64,000 bases of DNA from Mesobacillus maritimus (GCF_019749255.1 NZ_JACWFH010000033.1:1-64000), one strand, 5' to 3'; counted from the stretch's first letter, positions 36,728 to 46,775 are shown. Numbers and translations: made by a program. Notes: generated from the letters alone by a model not told the origin.

Positions 36728-37549
36728 TTAAATTGTTACTAAATCCCGCAGCACAAATTCCTCAACAACCTTGGCCACTCCGTCATTCATGTTTGTATCC
36801 GTTACATAGTTTGCTACACTTTTAATATCGTCAGGGGCATTTCCCATTGCAACGCCAAGACCAGCGAATTCAATCATTTCTTGGTCGTTGTAGCTGTCCC
36901 CGATAGCGATCACCTCTTCACGTGTAATCCCAAGTTCCTTGATAAGGTGGTTTAAGCTAGTTCCTTTGGTAACTCCTTTTTCAGTAAACTCTAGGAAGAA
37001 AGGCTTGGAACGCATGACACTAAAGTCTTCAGCTAATTCCGCTTGGAGCTTTGCCTCGACGACTTTCAGTTTGTCAGGTTCGCCGATCATTAACGCTTTC
37101 ACGACTTCCTCTTTGACACCCTCAACAAAATCTTCTACTAGTTTAATTGGCAAATTTGTTAATTGCGATTCTATCGTTGTATAAGGGTTGTCCACAGCTG
37201 TAATAATTTCATTCCCCACATACGTATGGATCATGACACCTTCACGCTGGCTTAATTCATACAGCCTTTTCACGTCACTTAAAGACAAGGTACTACTAAA
37301 CAATTCTTCTTTCGTTCTGTAATTGATGATTTTTCCTCCGTTAAAAGAGAGGATGAAGCTTCCGTATTGTGCTAAGGCAAGCTCATCTGCAATGGGTAGC
37401 ATTCCAAAGGTTGGACGACCAGAGGCAAGTACCACTTTAACGCCGTTTTCCTGTGCCTTCATCAAGGCTTCTTTCGTACGATTTGAGATTGTGTGATCAT
37501 CTCGGAGCAACGTATCATCTAAATCTAGAACAATCATTTTATAGGACAT
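36728..37549 (-). CDS. Cof-type HAD phosphatase
   Basis: A 273-residue haloacid-dehalogenase hydrolase of the Cof/YidA group. Motif I is LDLDDTLL (residues 8-15) with the nucleophile Asp, motif II ASGRP, motif III Lys within the KGTSLNHLIKELGI region, and motif IV AIGDSYNDQEM. The C2-type cap lies between. These enzymes dephosphorylate sugar phosphates or flavin precursors. The exact substrate is unknown. Confidence 0.93.
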   Translation of the reverse strand: MSYKMIVLDLDDTLLRDDHTISNRTKEALMKAQENGVKVVLASGRPTFGMLPIADELALAQYGSFILSFNGGKIINYRTKEELFSSTLSLSDVKRLYELSQREGVMIHTYVGNEIITAVDNPYTTIESQLTNLPIKLVEDFVEGVKEEVVKALMIGEPDKLKVVEAKLQAELAEDFSVMRSKPFFLEFTEKGVTKGTSLNHLIKELGITREEVIAIGDSYNDQEMIEFAGLGVAMGNAPDDIKSVANYVTDTNMNDGVAKVVEEFVLRDLVTI

Positions 37550-37916
37550 ATAGATTCTCCTTTAAATTTTTTTCAGGGACAGGGGGATACCTTTTCCTTG
37601 GTGAAAAGGGGAGACTACTTGAGCTTTTCCTGGACAATTGGTCAGACCCTTTGTCCTGGTTTAAATAAATATCTCTGGTTATACTATATATTAACTAGCT
37701 CTTCTTGTATTATAGCTCTGATTTGGTTTGTGTTTTTCAGTAAACATTTCCCAAGTTAATCTACGTGTTACGAGTAAGGAGCTAGTTTTTATATTTTGGA
37801 CAGATAGTCTAATTTGCGTAAAAAATGGTTTTTAAAGGGAATTTCTCTTATATTTTGAAATCATTAGGGGTAAACTATTAAAATAAAACTATATCCTTTT
37901 TATTATGAGGTATCAA
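37550..37916. other. intergenic with decayed palindrome copies
   Basis: GGGACAGGGGGATACC near 37574 and fragments ending in TTTGTCCTGG near 37655 look like a worn repeat pair. The rest is AT-rich. A promoter for the helicase gene should lie here, but no clear -35/-10 pair was chosen. Confidence 0.5.
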
Positions 37917-40250
37917 ATGGAAACCAATCAATATATCCAAAATCTTCTTCAGGAATGTGAGCAATTAAAGAAGGAAAATCGTTATCTTAAAGAACAAGTT
38001 AGTTTGCTAATGCAGCACCAATCTTCAATTCAAAATTCTTCCCAAGAATCCTCCCTCGTTTCGAAACAATCATCTCTTGAGTCTAAAATCAAATTATATA
38101 ACAGCTTGTTCAAAGGAAGAAAGGATGTATATGCACTTCGTTGGGAGTCTAAAACGGGTAGAAGTGGATATACCCCAGCATGTGCACTTGAATGGAGGCA
38201 GCCTATTTGTCTGAAACCTGCAATTAAATGTACAGACTGTCAACACAGAACACTCCTTCCAATCACGAACCAGGTGATCATTGACCATTTAAGTGGCAAG
38301 CATGTGGTTGGTGTGTATCCAATGAGTAAGGATGAAACTTGTTCCTTTTTAGTTGTTGATTTTGATAAGCACAATTGGAAACAAGATGTTACTGCTTTTA
38401 CACAGGTGTGTAGGGGTTTGGATGTTCCATATAGCATTGAACGCTCTCGTTCTGGGGATGGTGCACATGTTTGGTTCTTTTTTAATACGGATATCAAGGC
38501 ATCTGTTGCAAGGAAGCTTGGCCTAGGTTTGCTTTCGAGGACACTAGAAAAGCGGCATGAACTGGGAATTGATTCTTATGATCGCATGTTCCCAAATCAA
38601 GATACGTTACCAAAAGGCGGTTTTGGGAATTTAGTGGCGTTACCTTTACAGAAACATGCTGCTAAAAACGGGAATAGCCTGTTTGTTGATGATGCTTTCA
38701 ATCCCTATCCAGACCAGTGGATATATTTATCTCACGTAAAAAGGCTAACCCAAGAAGATTTGTCTATTTTTATGAAAAAGTTACATGGGGATACGATTAG
38801 GGAAAATGCTATTGATTACCCTCTCCCTAAGAAACTGACAGTCCAATTAAAAAGTGGTCTTAACATAAAAAAGGACCAGCTTCCTTCAGCGTTAATAGCT
38901 CGGCTCGTTCAGCTAGCATGTATAAAAAATCCTGAATACTACAAAGCTCAGAAAAAAAGAAAGTCTACGAATGGAATTCCTCGAATAATAAACTGTAGCG
39001 AGGAAGATTTAGAGCATCTAATACTGCCACGTGGGTGTCAGGGGGATCTTGAGGACCTTTTAAAGGAATTAGGAGTAGAAGTGAAATATATAGATTCTCG
39101 CTATAGTGGAGATGAGATTAACGTGATCTTTAATGGTCAACTAACTTCCCTTCAATTAGAGGCCGTTTCACAGTTGTCAGGGAGTACAAACGGTGTATTA
39201 TCGGCAACAACAGGATTTGGAAAGACCGTCGCAGCAGCGGCTTTAATTGCAGAGAGAGGGGTTAACACGTTAATTATTGTTGACCGTACTCAACTACAGC
39301 TCCAATGGGTTGAGAAGCTTGCTTCTTTTTTAAATGTACCTTTAAAAGAAATCGGTCAGTATGGAGGAGGTAAAAAGAAGCTGACCGGTAAAATAGATGT
39401 GGTTACGATACAGAGTTTGACATCAAAACAGGAGTTGAAGTCTTTTATAACCCAATACGGCCAAATCATTGTAGATGAATGCCATCATATTTCTGCGTTT
39501 ACTTTCGAACGTGTTCTTAAAAAAGTTCGAGCAAAATATATCTATGGTCTTACAGCCACTCCCATCCGCAAAGATGGACTACACCCGATTATTTTTATGC
39601 AGTGTGGTCCCATTCGTTACAAGGTAGATAGCAAAACGCAGGCAAAAGTACGACCTTTTGTTCATCGGCTAATGGTAAGGAAAACAAGCTTCACCACTTC
39701 ATCAGACGACATTCAGAGTATTTATCAGATGTTAGCTGTTGATGATAAAAGGAACCAACAGCTATTTAATGATGTTTTACATACGCTTGAAGAAGGCAGG
39801 TCACCGATAGTTCTAACAGAACGAATTGAACATCTTGAATCGTTAAAAAAACAATTCAATGGGTTTGCAAAGAATATCATTGTCTTGACTGGCAATCTTT
39901 CAAAAAAGCAGCAAAAGGCCGAACTAGACCGGCTCGCACAAATACCTGATTATGAGGAGCGACTGGTCCTTGCAATAGGAAAGTATATCGGCGAAGGATT
40001 TGATGATGCAAGGCTCGATACGTTATTTCTTTCGATGCCTATTTCATGGAAAGGTACACTTCAGCAATATGTAGGACGACTCCATAGATTACATGACAGA
40101 AAACGAGAGGTTCGGGTCTATGATTATGTGGACACCAACGTGCCAATCCTAGAAAAGATGTTCTTAAAGCGAAAAGCCGGTTATAAGAATATGGGGTATG
40201 TTACAGAGGCAGAAGGCGCCATTACAGGTGAACAGATGAGGTTATTTTGA
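37917..40250 (+). CDS. TOTE-type AEP primase fused to SF2 helicase
   Basis: About 777 residues from the ATG at 37917, which follows GAGGT; four earlier codons are possible. An N-terminal coiled coil (to about residue 45) precedes a zinc-binding KCTDC segment and an archaeo-eukaryotic primase domain with FLVVDFDKH (about 145-153) and RSRSGDGAHVWFFF (about 176-189), then YDRMFPNQDTLPKGGFGN. A superfamily 2 helicase follows with Walker A ATTGFGKT (about 430), VDECHH (about 518), GLTATPIRKDG and the QYVGRLHR motif VI (about 716). This matches the TOTE conflict-system primase family, thought to act in defence. No other defence gene adjoins it. Confidence 0.85.
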   Translation: METNQYIQNLLQECEQLKKENRYLKEQVSLLMQHQSSIQNSSQESSLVSKQSSLESKIKLYNSLFKGRKDVYALRWESKTGRSGYTPACALEWRQPICLKPAIKCTDCQHRTLLPITNQVIIDHLSGKHVVGVYPMSKDETCSFLVVDFDKHNWKQDVTAFTQVCRGLDVPYSIERSRSGDGAHVWFFFNTDIKASVARKLGLGLLSRTLEKRHELGIDSYDRMFPNQDTLPKGGFGNLVALPLQKHAAKNGNSLFVDDAFNPYPDQWIYLSHVKRLTQEDLSIFMKKLHGDTIRENAIDYPLPKKLTVQLKSGLNIKKDQLPSALIARLVQLACIKNPEYYKAQKKRKSTNGIPRIINCSEEDLEHLILPRGCQGDLEDLLKELGVEVKYIDSRYSGDEINVIFNGQLTSLQLEAVSQLSGSTNGVLSATTGFGKTVAAAALIAERGVNTLIIVDRTQLQLQWVEKLASFLNVPLKEIGQYGGGKKKLTGKIDVVTIQSLTSKQELKSFITQYGQIIVDECHHISAFTFERVLKKVRAKYIYGLTATPIRKDGLHPIIFMQCGPIRYKVDSKTQAKVRPFVHRLMVRKTSFTTSSDDIQSIYQMLAVDDKRNQQLFNDVLHTLEEGRSPIVLTERIEHLESLKKQFNGFAKNIIVLTGNLSKKQQKAELDRLAQIPDYEERLVLAIGKYIGEGFDDARLDTLFLSMPISWKGTLQQYVGRLHRLHDRKREVRVYDYVDTNVPILEKMFLKRKAGYKNMGYVTEAEGAITGEQMRLF

Positions 40251-40252
40251 GT

Positions 40253-40347
40253 GGGACAAGGGGACAGACACCTTGTCCCGGCAGTGTAGTAGCTTTGGGT
40301 GAAAAGGAGTCTATCTAGGACAGTGGACCTGTCCATCGCCTTGTCCG
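40253..40347. repeat. BIME-like inverted pair of palindromes
   Basis: Forward copy at 40253-40279, starting three bases after the helicase stop, and an inverted, partly decayed copy at 40318-40347. The DNA between them resembles that of the pair at 41413-41514 (CTTTG, then TGAAAAGGAGT), so the whole unit may have been copied. Confidence 0.88.
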
Positions 40348-40352
40348 CTCGT

Positions 40353-41315
40353 CTAACTTACCTTTTGTTTCAATTCCGTCCCCAAAGGAACCACTTGTTT
40401 TTTAGAGTAATTCATAATAATAATACCAAAGGCTACAAATCCGATCGCAGCGAGGATCATGGGGTTTTGGCTTTCTCCGGGAACCAGCCATGCCGATAGG
40501 ATGGTCCCAAATACAGGGGTGAGGAAATTATAGATGCTCACTTCGCCTGCTTTATTATATTTTAATACAGTTGTCCAGAGAGCGAATGCGACTGAAGAAA
40601 GAAATGCGGCATAAATCAATAAGCCCCAGCCATATCCTGTAAAGGTAATGGCGCTCTCACTTAGTTGCGGAACACCTATGAGAAGCAACACAATGGCGCC
40701 GATGGTTAATTGCCACCCAGTTAAGGTAACAGGTGGGATGTCTGTTGCTAATTCTTTCGTCATAATCGTCGCTACTGCACTGGTCAAACCAGCCAGAATC
40801 ATGTATCCTTCTCCCATTAGTTGAAAATCAAACTGAAATTCTTTGCCCCAATTGGCAATAATAATCCCAACGAAGCCAGCCAAGACCCCAATTGATTTTT
40901 TCCAACTCATCTTATCATTTTTATAGAAAAAGTGCGCAATGATGACAGAAAGGAAGATTCCACTAGATGATAAAATCGCTCCTTGCATGCCAGAAACATT
41001 GGATAAGCCAATATAAAAGAAATAATATTGTACAGCTGTTTGGATGATGCCAAACAAAATTAAAATGAACAGTTGTGACCTTTTGATCAGTAATTGTTTG
41101 CGGTTTGTAATGAAGAGGAAGGCTAAGAGAAAAAGCCCAGCCAATAAAAATCGCATCCCAGCAAAGACAATTTGAGCAATTGGGTCATTAGCAGGGAGTT
41201 GCAATTCCACATTACTAATCTTTAAAACTGGGAAAGCACTCCCCCATAATAACGTACAAATAACCGCAATTCCCAAAACGCCCCATTTATCTTGAAATAA
41301 GGATTTTATTTTCAA
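40353..41315 (-). CDS. EamA/DMT-family transporter
   Basis: A 320-residue membrane protein with ten hydrophobic segments in two EamA repeats (LLWGSAFPVLK in the first and VATIMTKELAT opening the second). The TTG start follows AGGAG. Such transporters export or exchange metabolites, but the substrate cannot be inferred here. Confidence 0.9.
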   Translation of the reverse strand: MKIKSLFQDKWGVLGIAVICTLLWGSAFPVLKISNVELQLPANDPIAQIVFAGMRFLLAGLFLLAFLFITNRKQLLIKRSQLFILILFGIIQTAVQYYFFYIGLSNVSGMQGAILSSSGIFLSVIIAHFFYKNDKMSWKKSIGVLAGFVGIIIANWGKEFQFDFQLMGEGYMILAGLTSAVATIMTKELATDIPPVTLTGWQLTIGAIVLLLIGVPQLSESAITFTGYGWGLLIYAAFLSSVAFALWTTVLKYNKAGEVSIYNFLTPVFGTILSAWLVPGESQNPMILAAIGFVAFGIIIMNYSKKQVVPLGTELKQKVS

Positions 41316-41398
41316 ATGAATACATCTCCTACTACTTAATCAATGAACAATGAATAATCTTATCACATGGTTTATAAGAAATAGTAGAGGAAAGTTTA

Positions 41399-41514
41399 GG
41401 GACAGAGGGATAGGGACAGAGGGACAGGCACCTTGTCCCAATTGTACAGTAGACTTTGATTGAAAAGGAGTTGGTCTTCCTTTTGCTGGGACAGAGTGCC
41501 TGTCCCCTTGTCTT
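41399..41514. repeat. BIME-like inverted pair of palindromes
   Basis: Forward copy (41413-41439), preceded by a partial extra copy at 41399, and an inverted copy (41488-41514). The inverted copy is a near-exact reverse complement of the forward one. Confidence 0.9.
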
Positions 41515-41553
41515 GAAATCTGGTAATCTTATAAAAAGACAAGGAGGGTAATT

Positions 41554-41997
41554 ATGGTAAATCCAGCATGGCTGTTTGTATTGGCTGCTATTATTGCTGC
41601 TTTAGGGATATTGGCTGCATTTAAAAACCTAATGCTACATGTACAAGAAAGAATTGAGCAGAACGAGGAACTCAGTATGCAATCGCTGCAAAAGAAGCAG
41701 GGGCAATTTTTCATTAGGGTTGCAATGAGTGAGTCCATCCCACTCTTATTAATTGTGTTTGGCTTTATATCAATGGATTCCTCCAAAGAGCAGAATCCCT
41801 TCATTCCGCTGCTCTTGATTTTGGCAGTCTTAATTTTTGTCCTGTTCCAAGTCATTAACATTCGTAGAAATGTTTTAGGGTTTGGCGAGACAACAACGGA
41901 ACTAAAGAATATTGTCAATACCTTGTGTTTTCTCGGCGGAGCACTCATGTGTGCCATTCCGATTATTTCGATTGTTGCATTGGTGATCATGATGTAA
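41554..41997 (+). CDS. small membrane protein of unknown function
   Basis: A 147-residue protein with a good ribosome binding site (AAGGAGGG). Hydrophobic segments are near residues 4-24, 58-76, 84-104 and 124-147, with a polar loop (HVQERIEQNEELSMQSLQKK) after the first. I do not recognise the family. It is followed by a terminator and stands alone. Confidence 0.75.
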   Translation: MVNPAWLFVLAAIIAALGILAAFKNLMLHVQERIEQNEELSMQSLQKKQGQFFIRVAMSESIPLLLIVFGFISMDSSKEQNPFIPLLLILAVLIFVLFQVINIRRNVLGFGETTTELKNIVNTLCFLGGALMCAIPIISIVALVIMM

Positions 41998-42064
41998 GGG
42001 GTATCAAAGTGACTTTTCCCACACTTTGTCCGATGAAAGCGAAAATTTAGCGTGTGTACCATCC

Positions 42065-42100
42065 GCCCAATTAGCGAAAAGCTAGTTGGGCTTTGTTTTT
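42065..42100 (+). terminator. terminator after the small membrane protein gene
   Basis: GCCCAATTAGC pairs with GCTAGTTGGGC (one wobble) with a GAAAA loop, followed by TTTG and five T residues. Confidence 0.85.
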
Positions 42101-42142
42101 GATTAGTTTCACCTCGAGGTCCAGATTGTATGTAATTGACCT

Positions 42143-42229
42143 GAGACGATAACCTTTCACCCTGTCCCACCAGAACTTATGAACTTGTACCTTGATGGAA
42201 CTGGGACAATGAACCTGTCCCCCTGTCCC
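42143..42229. repeat. BIME-like pair, forward arm decayed
   Basis: The inverted copy at 42203-42229 is intact. The forward copy at 42143-42168 keeps only the outer ends. Confidence 0.75.
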
Positions 42230-42289
42230 AGTGCATGAGATTGGGATATTGTGCAAATAATACTGGCAAAAAGTTCAGGGGGTTAAGAG

Positions 42290-43117
42290 TTGAAAAAGGT
42301 ATTTTTGTGGTTTATCACATTGGCTTTATTGTTTGCATTAGGTGCTTGTTCGACGCGGGACAAGGATGAAGGGAAGGAGACTAAGAAAGAAGAGGAAAAG
42401 CCAAAGGAGACGACCTTGTATGACAGTATTAAGGAAAAGGGTATTCTCAATGTAGGAACAGAGGGAACGTATGCGCCGTATACTTTCCACAATGAGAAAG
42501 ACGAACTAACAGGATATGATGTAGAAGTAATTAAAGAAGTGGCAAAAAGAATGGAGTTAAAAGTTGAGTTTATGGAAACTCAATGGGATTCGATGTTTGC
42601 TGGTCTGAATTCTGGTCGATTTCATTTGATTGCCAATCAGGTTGGAATCAATGAGGATCGAAAGAAAAACTACGATTTTTCTGAACCGTATACGTACTCA
42701 AGTGCCGTGCTGGTCGTACCAAAAGACAGCAAGGGAATTTCTTCTTTTGAAGATTTGTTAGGGAAAAAAGCGGCCCAATCATTAACAAGTAATTATGGGA
42801 AAATCGCCGAGGAAAATGGAGCTGAACTGGTTGGTGTTGAAGGGTTAGCGCAAGCCATCCAATTAATGAAACAAGGGCGTGCTGAAGCAACGGTCAATGA
42901 TAAATTAGCGGTGTTGGATTATATCAAACAGCAGGGTGATGAGGAGATTACCATTATTGCTGAATCAGATGATGTATCGGAAATGGCTTTTACATTTAAT
43001 AAAGACAACCAAGAGCTTGTTGACGAGGTCAGTAAACATCTAAAAGCGATGAAAGAAGACGGGACCTTAAAAGCAATTTCGGAAGAATGGTTTGGCGAAG
43101 ATGTTTCTACAAAGTAA
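42290..43117 (+). CDS. cystine/amino-acid ABC transporter binding lipoprotein
   Basis: A 275-residue lipoprotein (lipobox LGAC near residue 20, TTG start after GGGGG). [20 protein letters not shown] and [21 protein letters not shown] are typical of the TcyA/YckK cystine binders of Bacillus. It overlaps the permease gene. With tcyB and tcyC it would import cystine or a related amino acid. Confidence 0.88.
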   Translation: MKKVFLWFITLALLFALGACSTRDKDEGKETKKEEEKPKETTLYDSIKEKGILNVGTEGTYAPYTFHNEKDELTGYDVEVIKEVAKRMELKVEFMETQWDSMFAGLNSGRFHLIANQVGINEDRKKNYDFSEPYTYSSAVLVVPKDSKGISSFEDLLGKKAAQSLTSNYGKIAEENGAELVGVEGLAQAIQLMKQGRAEATVNDKLAVLDYIKQQGDEEITIIAESDDVSEMAFTFNKDNQELVDEVSKHLKAMKEDGTLKAISEEWFGEDVSTK

Positions 43118-43805
43118 TGTCCTTTATACCATCACAGCGGGAATGGAGGGATGGGAGTTATTTAGGAACTCCCTTCTTCCGATGCTATCTGGAGCCATTC
43201 AATATACGATTCCGCTGACGCTCATTTCGTTTGCTGGAGGGTTGCTGCTAGCGTTACTAACGGCGATGATGCGTCTTGCGAAGTCGCGATTTATCCAGCT
43301 TCCAGCGGTTGTCTATGTCTCGGCAATCCGCGGCACGCCTTTACTTGTACAATTGTTTATCATTTTCTATGGACTTCCAAACATCGGATTGAATATCGAC
43401 CCATTTCCAAGTGCAGCGATTGCGTTTATTTTAAATGTCGGTGCTTATGCCTCTGAAATTATCCGTGCATCGGTTCTTTCGATTCCGAAAGGGCAGTGGG
43501 AGGCAGCATATACAATCGGGATGTCGCGGGGGACTGCACTACGAAGAATTATTTTGCCACAATCCGCACGCGTATCCGTTCCGCCATTATCCAATACTTT
43601 CATTAGTTTAGTAAAAGATACCTCACTTGCTTCCTTGGTACTTGTGACGGAGTTATTCCGTAAAGCCCAAGAAATTGCCGCAAGAACCTATGATTTTTTA
43701 TTATTGTATGTTGAAGCGGCGCTTATCTATTGGGTGATATGTTTTCTCTTATCGTTGGTACAAACAGTAATTGAAAGGCGTTTGGACCGATATGTGGCGA
43801 AGTAA
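43101..43805 (+). CDS. cystine ABC transporter permease
   Basis: About 234 residues if started at the ATG 43101; a TTG at 43092 is also open. It starts inside tcyA, so translation is coupled. Polar amino-acid permease of the HisMQ type with the EAA-like loop [20 protein letters not shown] near residue 135 and about five membrane helices. Confidence 0.88.
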   Translation: MFLQSNVLYTITAGMEGWELFRNSLLPMLSGAIQYTIPLTLISFAGGLLLALLTAMMRLAKSRFIQLPAVVYVSAIRGTPLLVQLFIIFYGLPNIGLNIDPFPSAAIAFILNVGAYASEIIRASVLSIPKGQWEAAYTIGMSRGTALRRIILPQSARVSVPPLSNTFISLVKDTSLASLVLVTELFRKAQEIAARTYDFLLLYVEAALIYWVICFLLSLVQTVIERRLDRYVAK

Positions 43806-43819
43806 GGAGGGGAGAGTTC

Positions 43820-44569
43820 ATGTTTTTGACGATCAGTGGGTTAGCAAAATCATTTGGGGACAATAAAGTGTTAAAGGATATCAATCTTGAACTCGATAAG
43901 GGTGAGGTATTATCGATTATTGGTCCTTCTGGCTCTGGAAAGACGACATTATTGCGTTGTTTTAATGGGCTAGAAACACCTGATAAAGGGAGGATGAGCT
44001 TTGAAAATGGGTTAACGATAGATTTTGGAGAGAAGGCTTCTAAACAGTCAATTGACACTATGCGTAAAAAGTCCGCAATGGTGTTTCAATCATATAATCT
44101 ATTTCCCCATAAAACCGTACTAGAAAACGTGATTGAAGGTCCGGTAATCGTCCAAAAAGAAAAGCGGGCTAACGCTGTGGAGCGTGCTGAGGCATTACTT
44201 GAGAAAGTAGGATTAAAAGAGAAGAAGGATTTTTATCCTCATCAGTTGTCGGGCGGACAGCAACAACGGGTTGGAATCGCGCGTGCCTTAGCCTTGAAAC
44301 CTGAGTTAATGCTGTTTGATGAACCAACGTCCGCACTTGATCCTGAGTTGATTGGCGAAGTGTTGACCGTGATGAAAGACTTGGCAAAAGAAAAATGGAC
44401 CATGATCATGGTGACCCATGAAATTCAGTTCGCCGGGGAAATCTCTGATCAAATTGTGTTCATGGATGGAGGCTATATCGTTGAACATGGCCCTCCGCAG
44501 GAAGTGCTAAAGGCGCCAAAGCAAGAAAGAACCAAGCAGTTTTTACAAAGAATTTTAAACCCCGTGTAA
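43820..44569 (+). CDS. cystine ABC transporter ATP-binding protein
   Basis: A 249-residue ATPase. Walker A is GPSGSGKTT (about residue 34), the Q-loop FQSYNLFPH, the signature LSGGQQQR (about 142) and Walker B LMLFDEPTSALDPE. It follows tcyB by 14 bases with AGGAGGGG as ribosome binding site. Confidence 0.94.
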   Translation: MFLTISGLAKSFGDNKVLKDINLELDKGEVLSIIGPSGSGKTTLLRCFNGLETPDKGRMSFENGLTIDFGEKASKQSIDTMRKKSAMVFQSYNLFPHKTVLENVIEGPVIVQKEKRANAVERAEALLEKVGLKEKKDFYPHQLSGGQQQRVGIARALALKPELMLFDEPTSALDPELIGEVLTVMKDLAKEKWTMIMVTHEIQFAGEISDQIVFMDGGYIVEHGPPQEVLKAPKQERTKQFLQRILNPV

Positions 44570-44578
44570 GAGTTCAAC

Positions 44579-44638
44579 AGGACGATTCTTCCGCTTTCAT
44601 CCTAAAATGGGTGCGAGCGGAGGAATCGTCCTATTTTT
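44579..44638 (+). terminator. terminator of the tcyABC operon
   Basis: A 17-bp stem (44579-44595 with 44616-44632, one wobble) followed by ATTTTTAT. Confidence 0.92.
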
Positions 44639-44737
44639 ATGTGTAGTCTCCAAAAAAGGAGAATTTGTGAAATATTGGAAAAATATCTAGTTCTCTAAAA
44701 AATAAGTACTATACTAAAAAAAAGGGGGAATTGAAAA

Positions 44738-45814
44738 ATGGTACATATCGCTGAAAATCAAATGAAAGCAGCCGTTTGGCATGAAGCAAAAGATGTTCGA
44801 GTGGAGGCAGTTGAAATCCCAAAACCGAAATCGAATGAGGTAAAGGTTGAGGTCATGTGGGCTGGCATCTGTGGAAGCGACCTACACGAATATCTTCATG
44901 GTCCAATGACGATTCCAACGGAGACACATCCTGTCTCTGGAAAAAAAGCGCCGTTAACACTGGGGCATGAATTTTCTGGTCGGGTTACGGAAGTAGGAGA
45001 GAATGTTCAACATTATAAAATTGGGGATGCGGTCGTGATTAATCCGCTCGTTTCCTGCGGCAAATGCCATGCTTGTTTAAATGGTCATGAAAATATTTGT
45101 GATTCACTAGGATTTGTTGGTTTGGTCCAAGATGGAGGGTTTGCTGAATATGTCGTGGTCAACGAAAAGCATGTAAACCATATGCCAACAAGCCTTTCTT
45201 ATGAAGAAGGGGCATTAGTCGAACCAACCGCTGTGGCGGTCTATGCGGTCAAACGGAGTCAAATGAAAATCGGCCATACTTGCGCTGTTTTTGGGGTTGG
45301 ACCAATTGGTTTATTAACGATTCAAGCAGCGAAAGCAGCAGGTGCGACAAGAATTTTTGCCATCGACGTTTCTCAAGAACGTTTAGTGAAAGCAAAAGAA
45401 GTTGGTGCAACTGTTGTGATTAATCCGCTCAATGAGAATGTGGTTGATGCTATCTATTCTCATACAAATGGGATCGGTGTCGATGTTTGCTATGAAGTGG
45501 CCGGTGTTCAAGCAACCTTAACTAGTTCTTTAGAAGCTGTAAAAAAATTAGGGGAAGTCATGATTATTTCACTATTTGCTGAGCTTGGTAAAGTGGATCT
45601 GTTCCAAACCGTCCTAAAGCAATACCAGTTAACCGGAAGTGCCGCCTATGACCAAGAAACTTTTAAAGAAGCCATTCGATTAATTGATTCCGGCCAAATT
45701 GATGCTAAGAAAATTATCACGAAAAAAATTAAATTAGAGAATATTGTGCCTGAAGGCTTTGAAACACTGGTAAATGATAAAGCACAATCCAAGATTCTTG
45801 TCCAAATGAAATAG
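44738..45814 (+). CDS. (R,R)-butanediol dehydrogenase-type zinc dehydrogenase
   Basis: A 358-residue medium-chain zinc dehydrogenase. Catalytic zinc ligands lie in AGICGSDLHEY and TLGHEFSGRV, the structural zinc set in CGKCHACLNGHENIC, and NAD binds at FGVGPIGLL (about 189). HGPMTIPTETHPVSGKKAP is a stretch typical of Bacillus BdhA, which interconverts acetoin and 2,3-butanediol. It appears monocistronic, with its own terminator. Confidence 0.9.
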   Translation: MVHIAENQMKAAVWHEAKDVRVEAVEIPKPKSNEVKVEVMWAGICGSDLHEYLHGPMTIPTETHPVSGKKAPLTLGHEFSGRVTEVGENVQHYKIGDAVVINPLVSCGKCHACLNGHENICDSLGFVGLVQDGGFAEYVVVNEKHVNHMPTSLSYEEGALVEPTAVAVYAVKRSQMKIGHTCAVFGVGPIGLLTIQAAKAAGATRIFAIDVSQERLVKAKEVGATVVINPLNENVVDAIYSHTNGIGVDVCYEVAGVQATLTSSLEAVKKLGEVMIISLFAELGKVDLFQTVLKQYQLTGSAAYDQETFKEAIRLIDSGQIDAKKIITKKIKLENIVPEGFETLVNDKAQSKILVQMK

Positions 45815-45824
45815 TATTGACGTT

Positions 45825-45859
45825 CATCTCTCAATAAAAAGATTGAGAGATGATTTTTT
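45825..45859 (+). terminator. terminator after bdhA
   Basis: A perfect 11-bp stem CATCTCTCAAT with ATTGAGAGATG, followed by seven T residues. Confidence 0.93.
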
Positions 45860-45953
45860 TGCGTCATGTGGAAAAGCATCAGCGAGTCGCGGTTTGGTTA
45901 AAATAGTTATCATGAACTACACGTTACATAATGGCCAGTGAAGGAGGGATAGG

Positions 45954-46715
45954 ATGAAACTTTCAGGGAATACAGTACTGATCACCGGCGGGGCAGCAGG
46001 AATCGGGTTTGCTTTTGCACAGCGATTCTTAAAAGCAGGAAATAAGGTGATTGTTTGCGGCAGATGCGAAGAAAAACTCCAGGAAGCACAGGAGAAAAAT
46101 CCAGAACTCATTACTCGTGTTTGTGATGTTACCAAAGAAACGGAGCGAATTGCTTTATTTGACTGGGTTACGAGAGAGTACCCCGATGTGAACGTGCTTG
46201 TAAACAATGCAGGCATTCAGCAGCGGTACCATGTCCTTAAAACAAACGTGAAAGATGACTGGCGCTATTACAGTCAAGAAATTGCCTCCAACATCGAGGC
46301 GCCTTTTCATTTTGCTATGCTATTTGCGCAGCACTTTGCCAAAAAGGAGTATGCAGCAATCCTAAATGTATCATCAGGTTTAGCTTTTACTCCAATGGCG
46401 ATTGCCCCGATTTACTCTGCTACAAAAGCAGCGGTTCATTCTTTTACGATGAGCTTACGGCATCAGCTTGAAGAAACGGACATCGAGGTAATAGAAATTG
46501 CACCACCAGCAGTTAACACCGATTTAGGCGGAGTGGGGCTACATACCTTTGGCACCCCTGTAGATGAATTTGCTGATGCAATCTTTACAGGCCTCAAAGC
46601 AGGTGAAACCGAAATTGGTTACGCACGTGCCGCAAAGGCGATGAGGATGTCCCGTGAAGAAATTGATGAGTCCGTAAAAACGATGTACGACAATATGAAA
46701 AACACCATTCAGTAA
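45954..46715 (+). CDS. short-chain dehydrogenase, DltE-like
   Basis: A 253-residue SDR. The nucleotide-binding GGAAGIG is at residues 12-18, NNAG at 86-89, the catalytic Ser in NVSSGLAF and the Tyr-x3-Lys in YSATK. It resembles Bacillus DltE-type oxidoreductases throughout (VIVCGR, RHQLEETDIEVIEIAPP). No dlt genes adjoin it, so the substrate is unknown. Confidence 0.88.
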   Translation: MKLSGNTVLITGGAAGIGFAFAQRFLKAGNKVIVCGRCEEKLQEAQEKNPELITRVCDVTKETERIALFDWVTREYPDVNVLVNNAGIQQRYHVLKTNVKDDWRYYSQEIASNIEAPFHFAMLFAQHFAKKEYAAILNVSSGLAFTPMAIAPIYSATKAAVHSFTMSLRHQLEETDIEVIEIAPPAVNTDLGGVGLHTFGTPVDEFADAIFTGLKAGETEIGYARAAKAMRMSREEIDESVKTMYDNMKNTIQ

Positions 46716-46775
46716 TGTCAAAATGTGAGCTAGTTTCGAAAGGGGACGTTTTCATCCTGAAGGGACAAAGGGAAA

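Noticed and set aside
41529-42170. 213-residue minus-strand frame opposite the small membrane protein gene
   Set aside because: It is the shadow of the plus-strand gene, runs into repeat DNA, and has no ribosome binding site. The plus-strand gene has a strong one.
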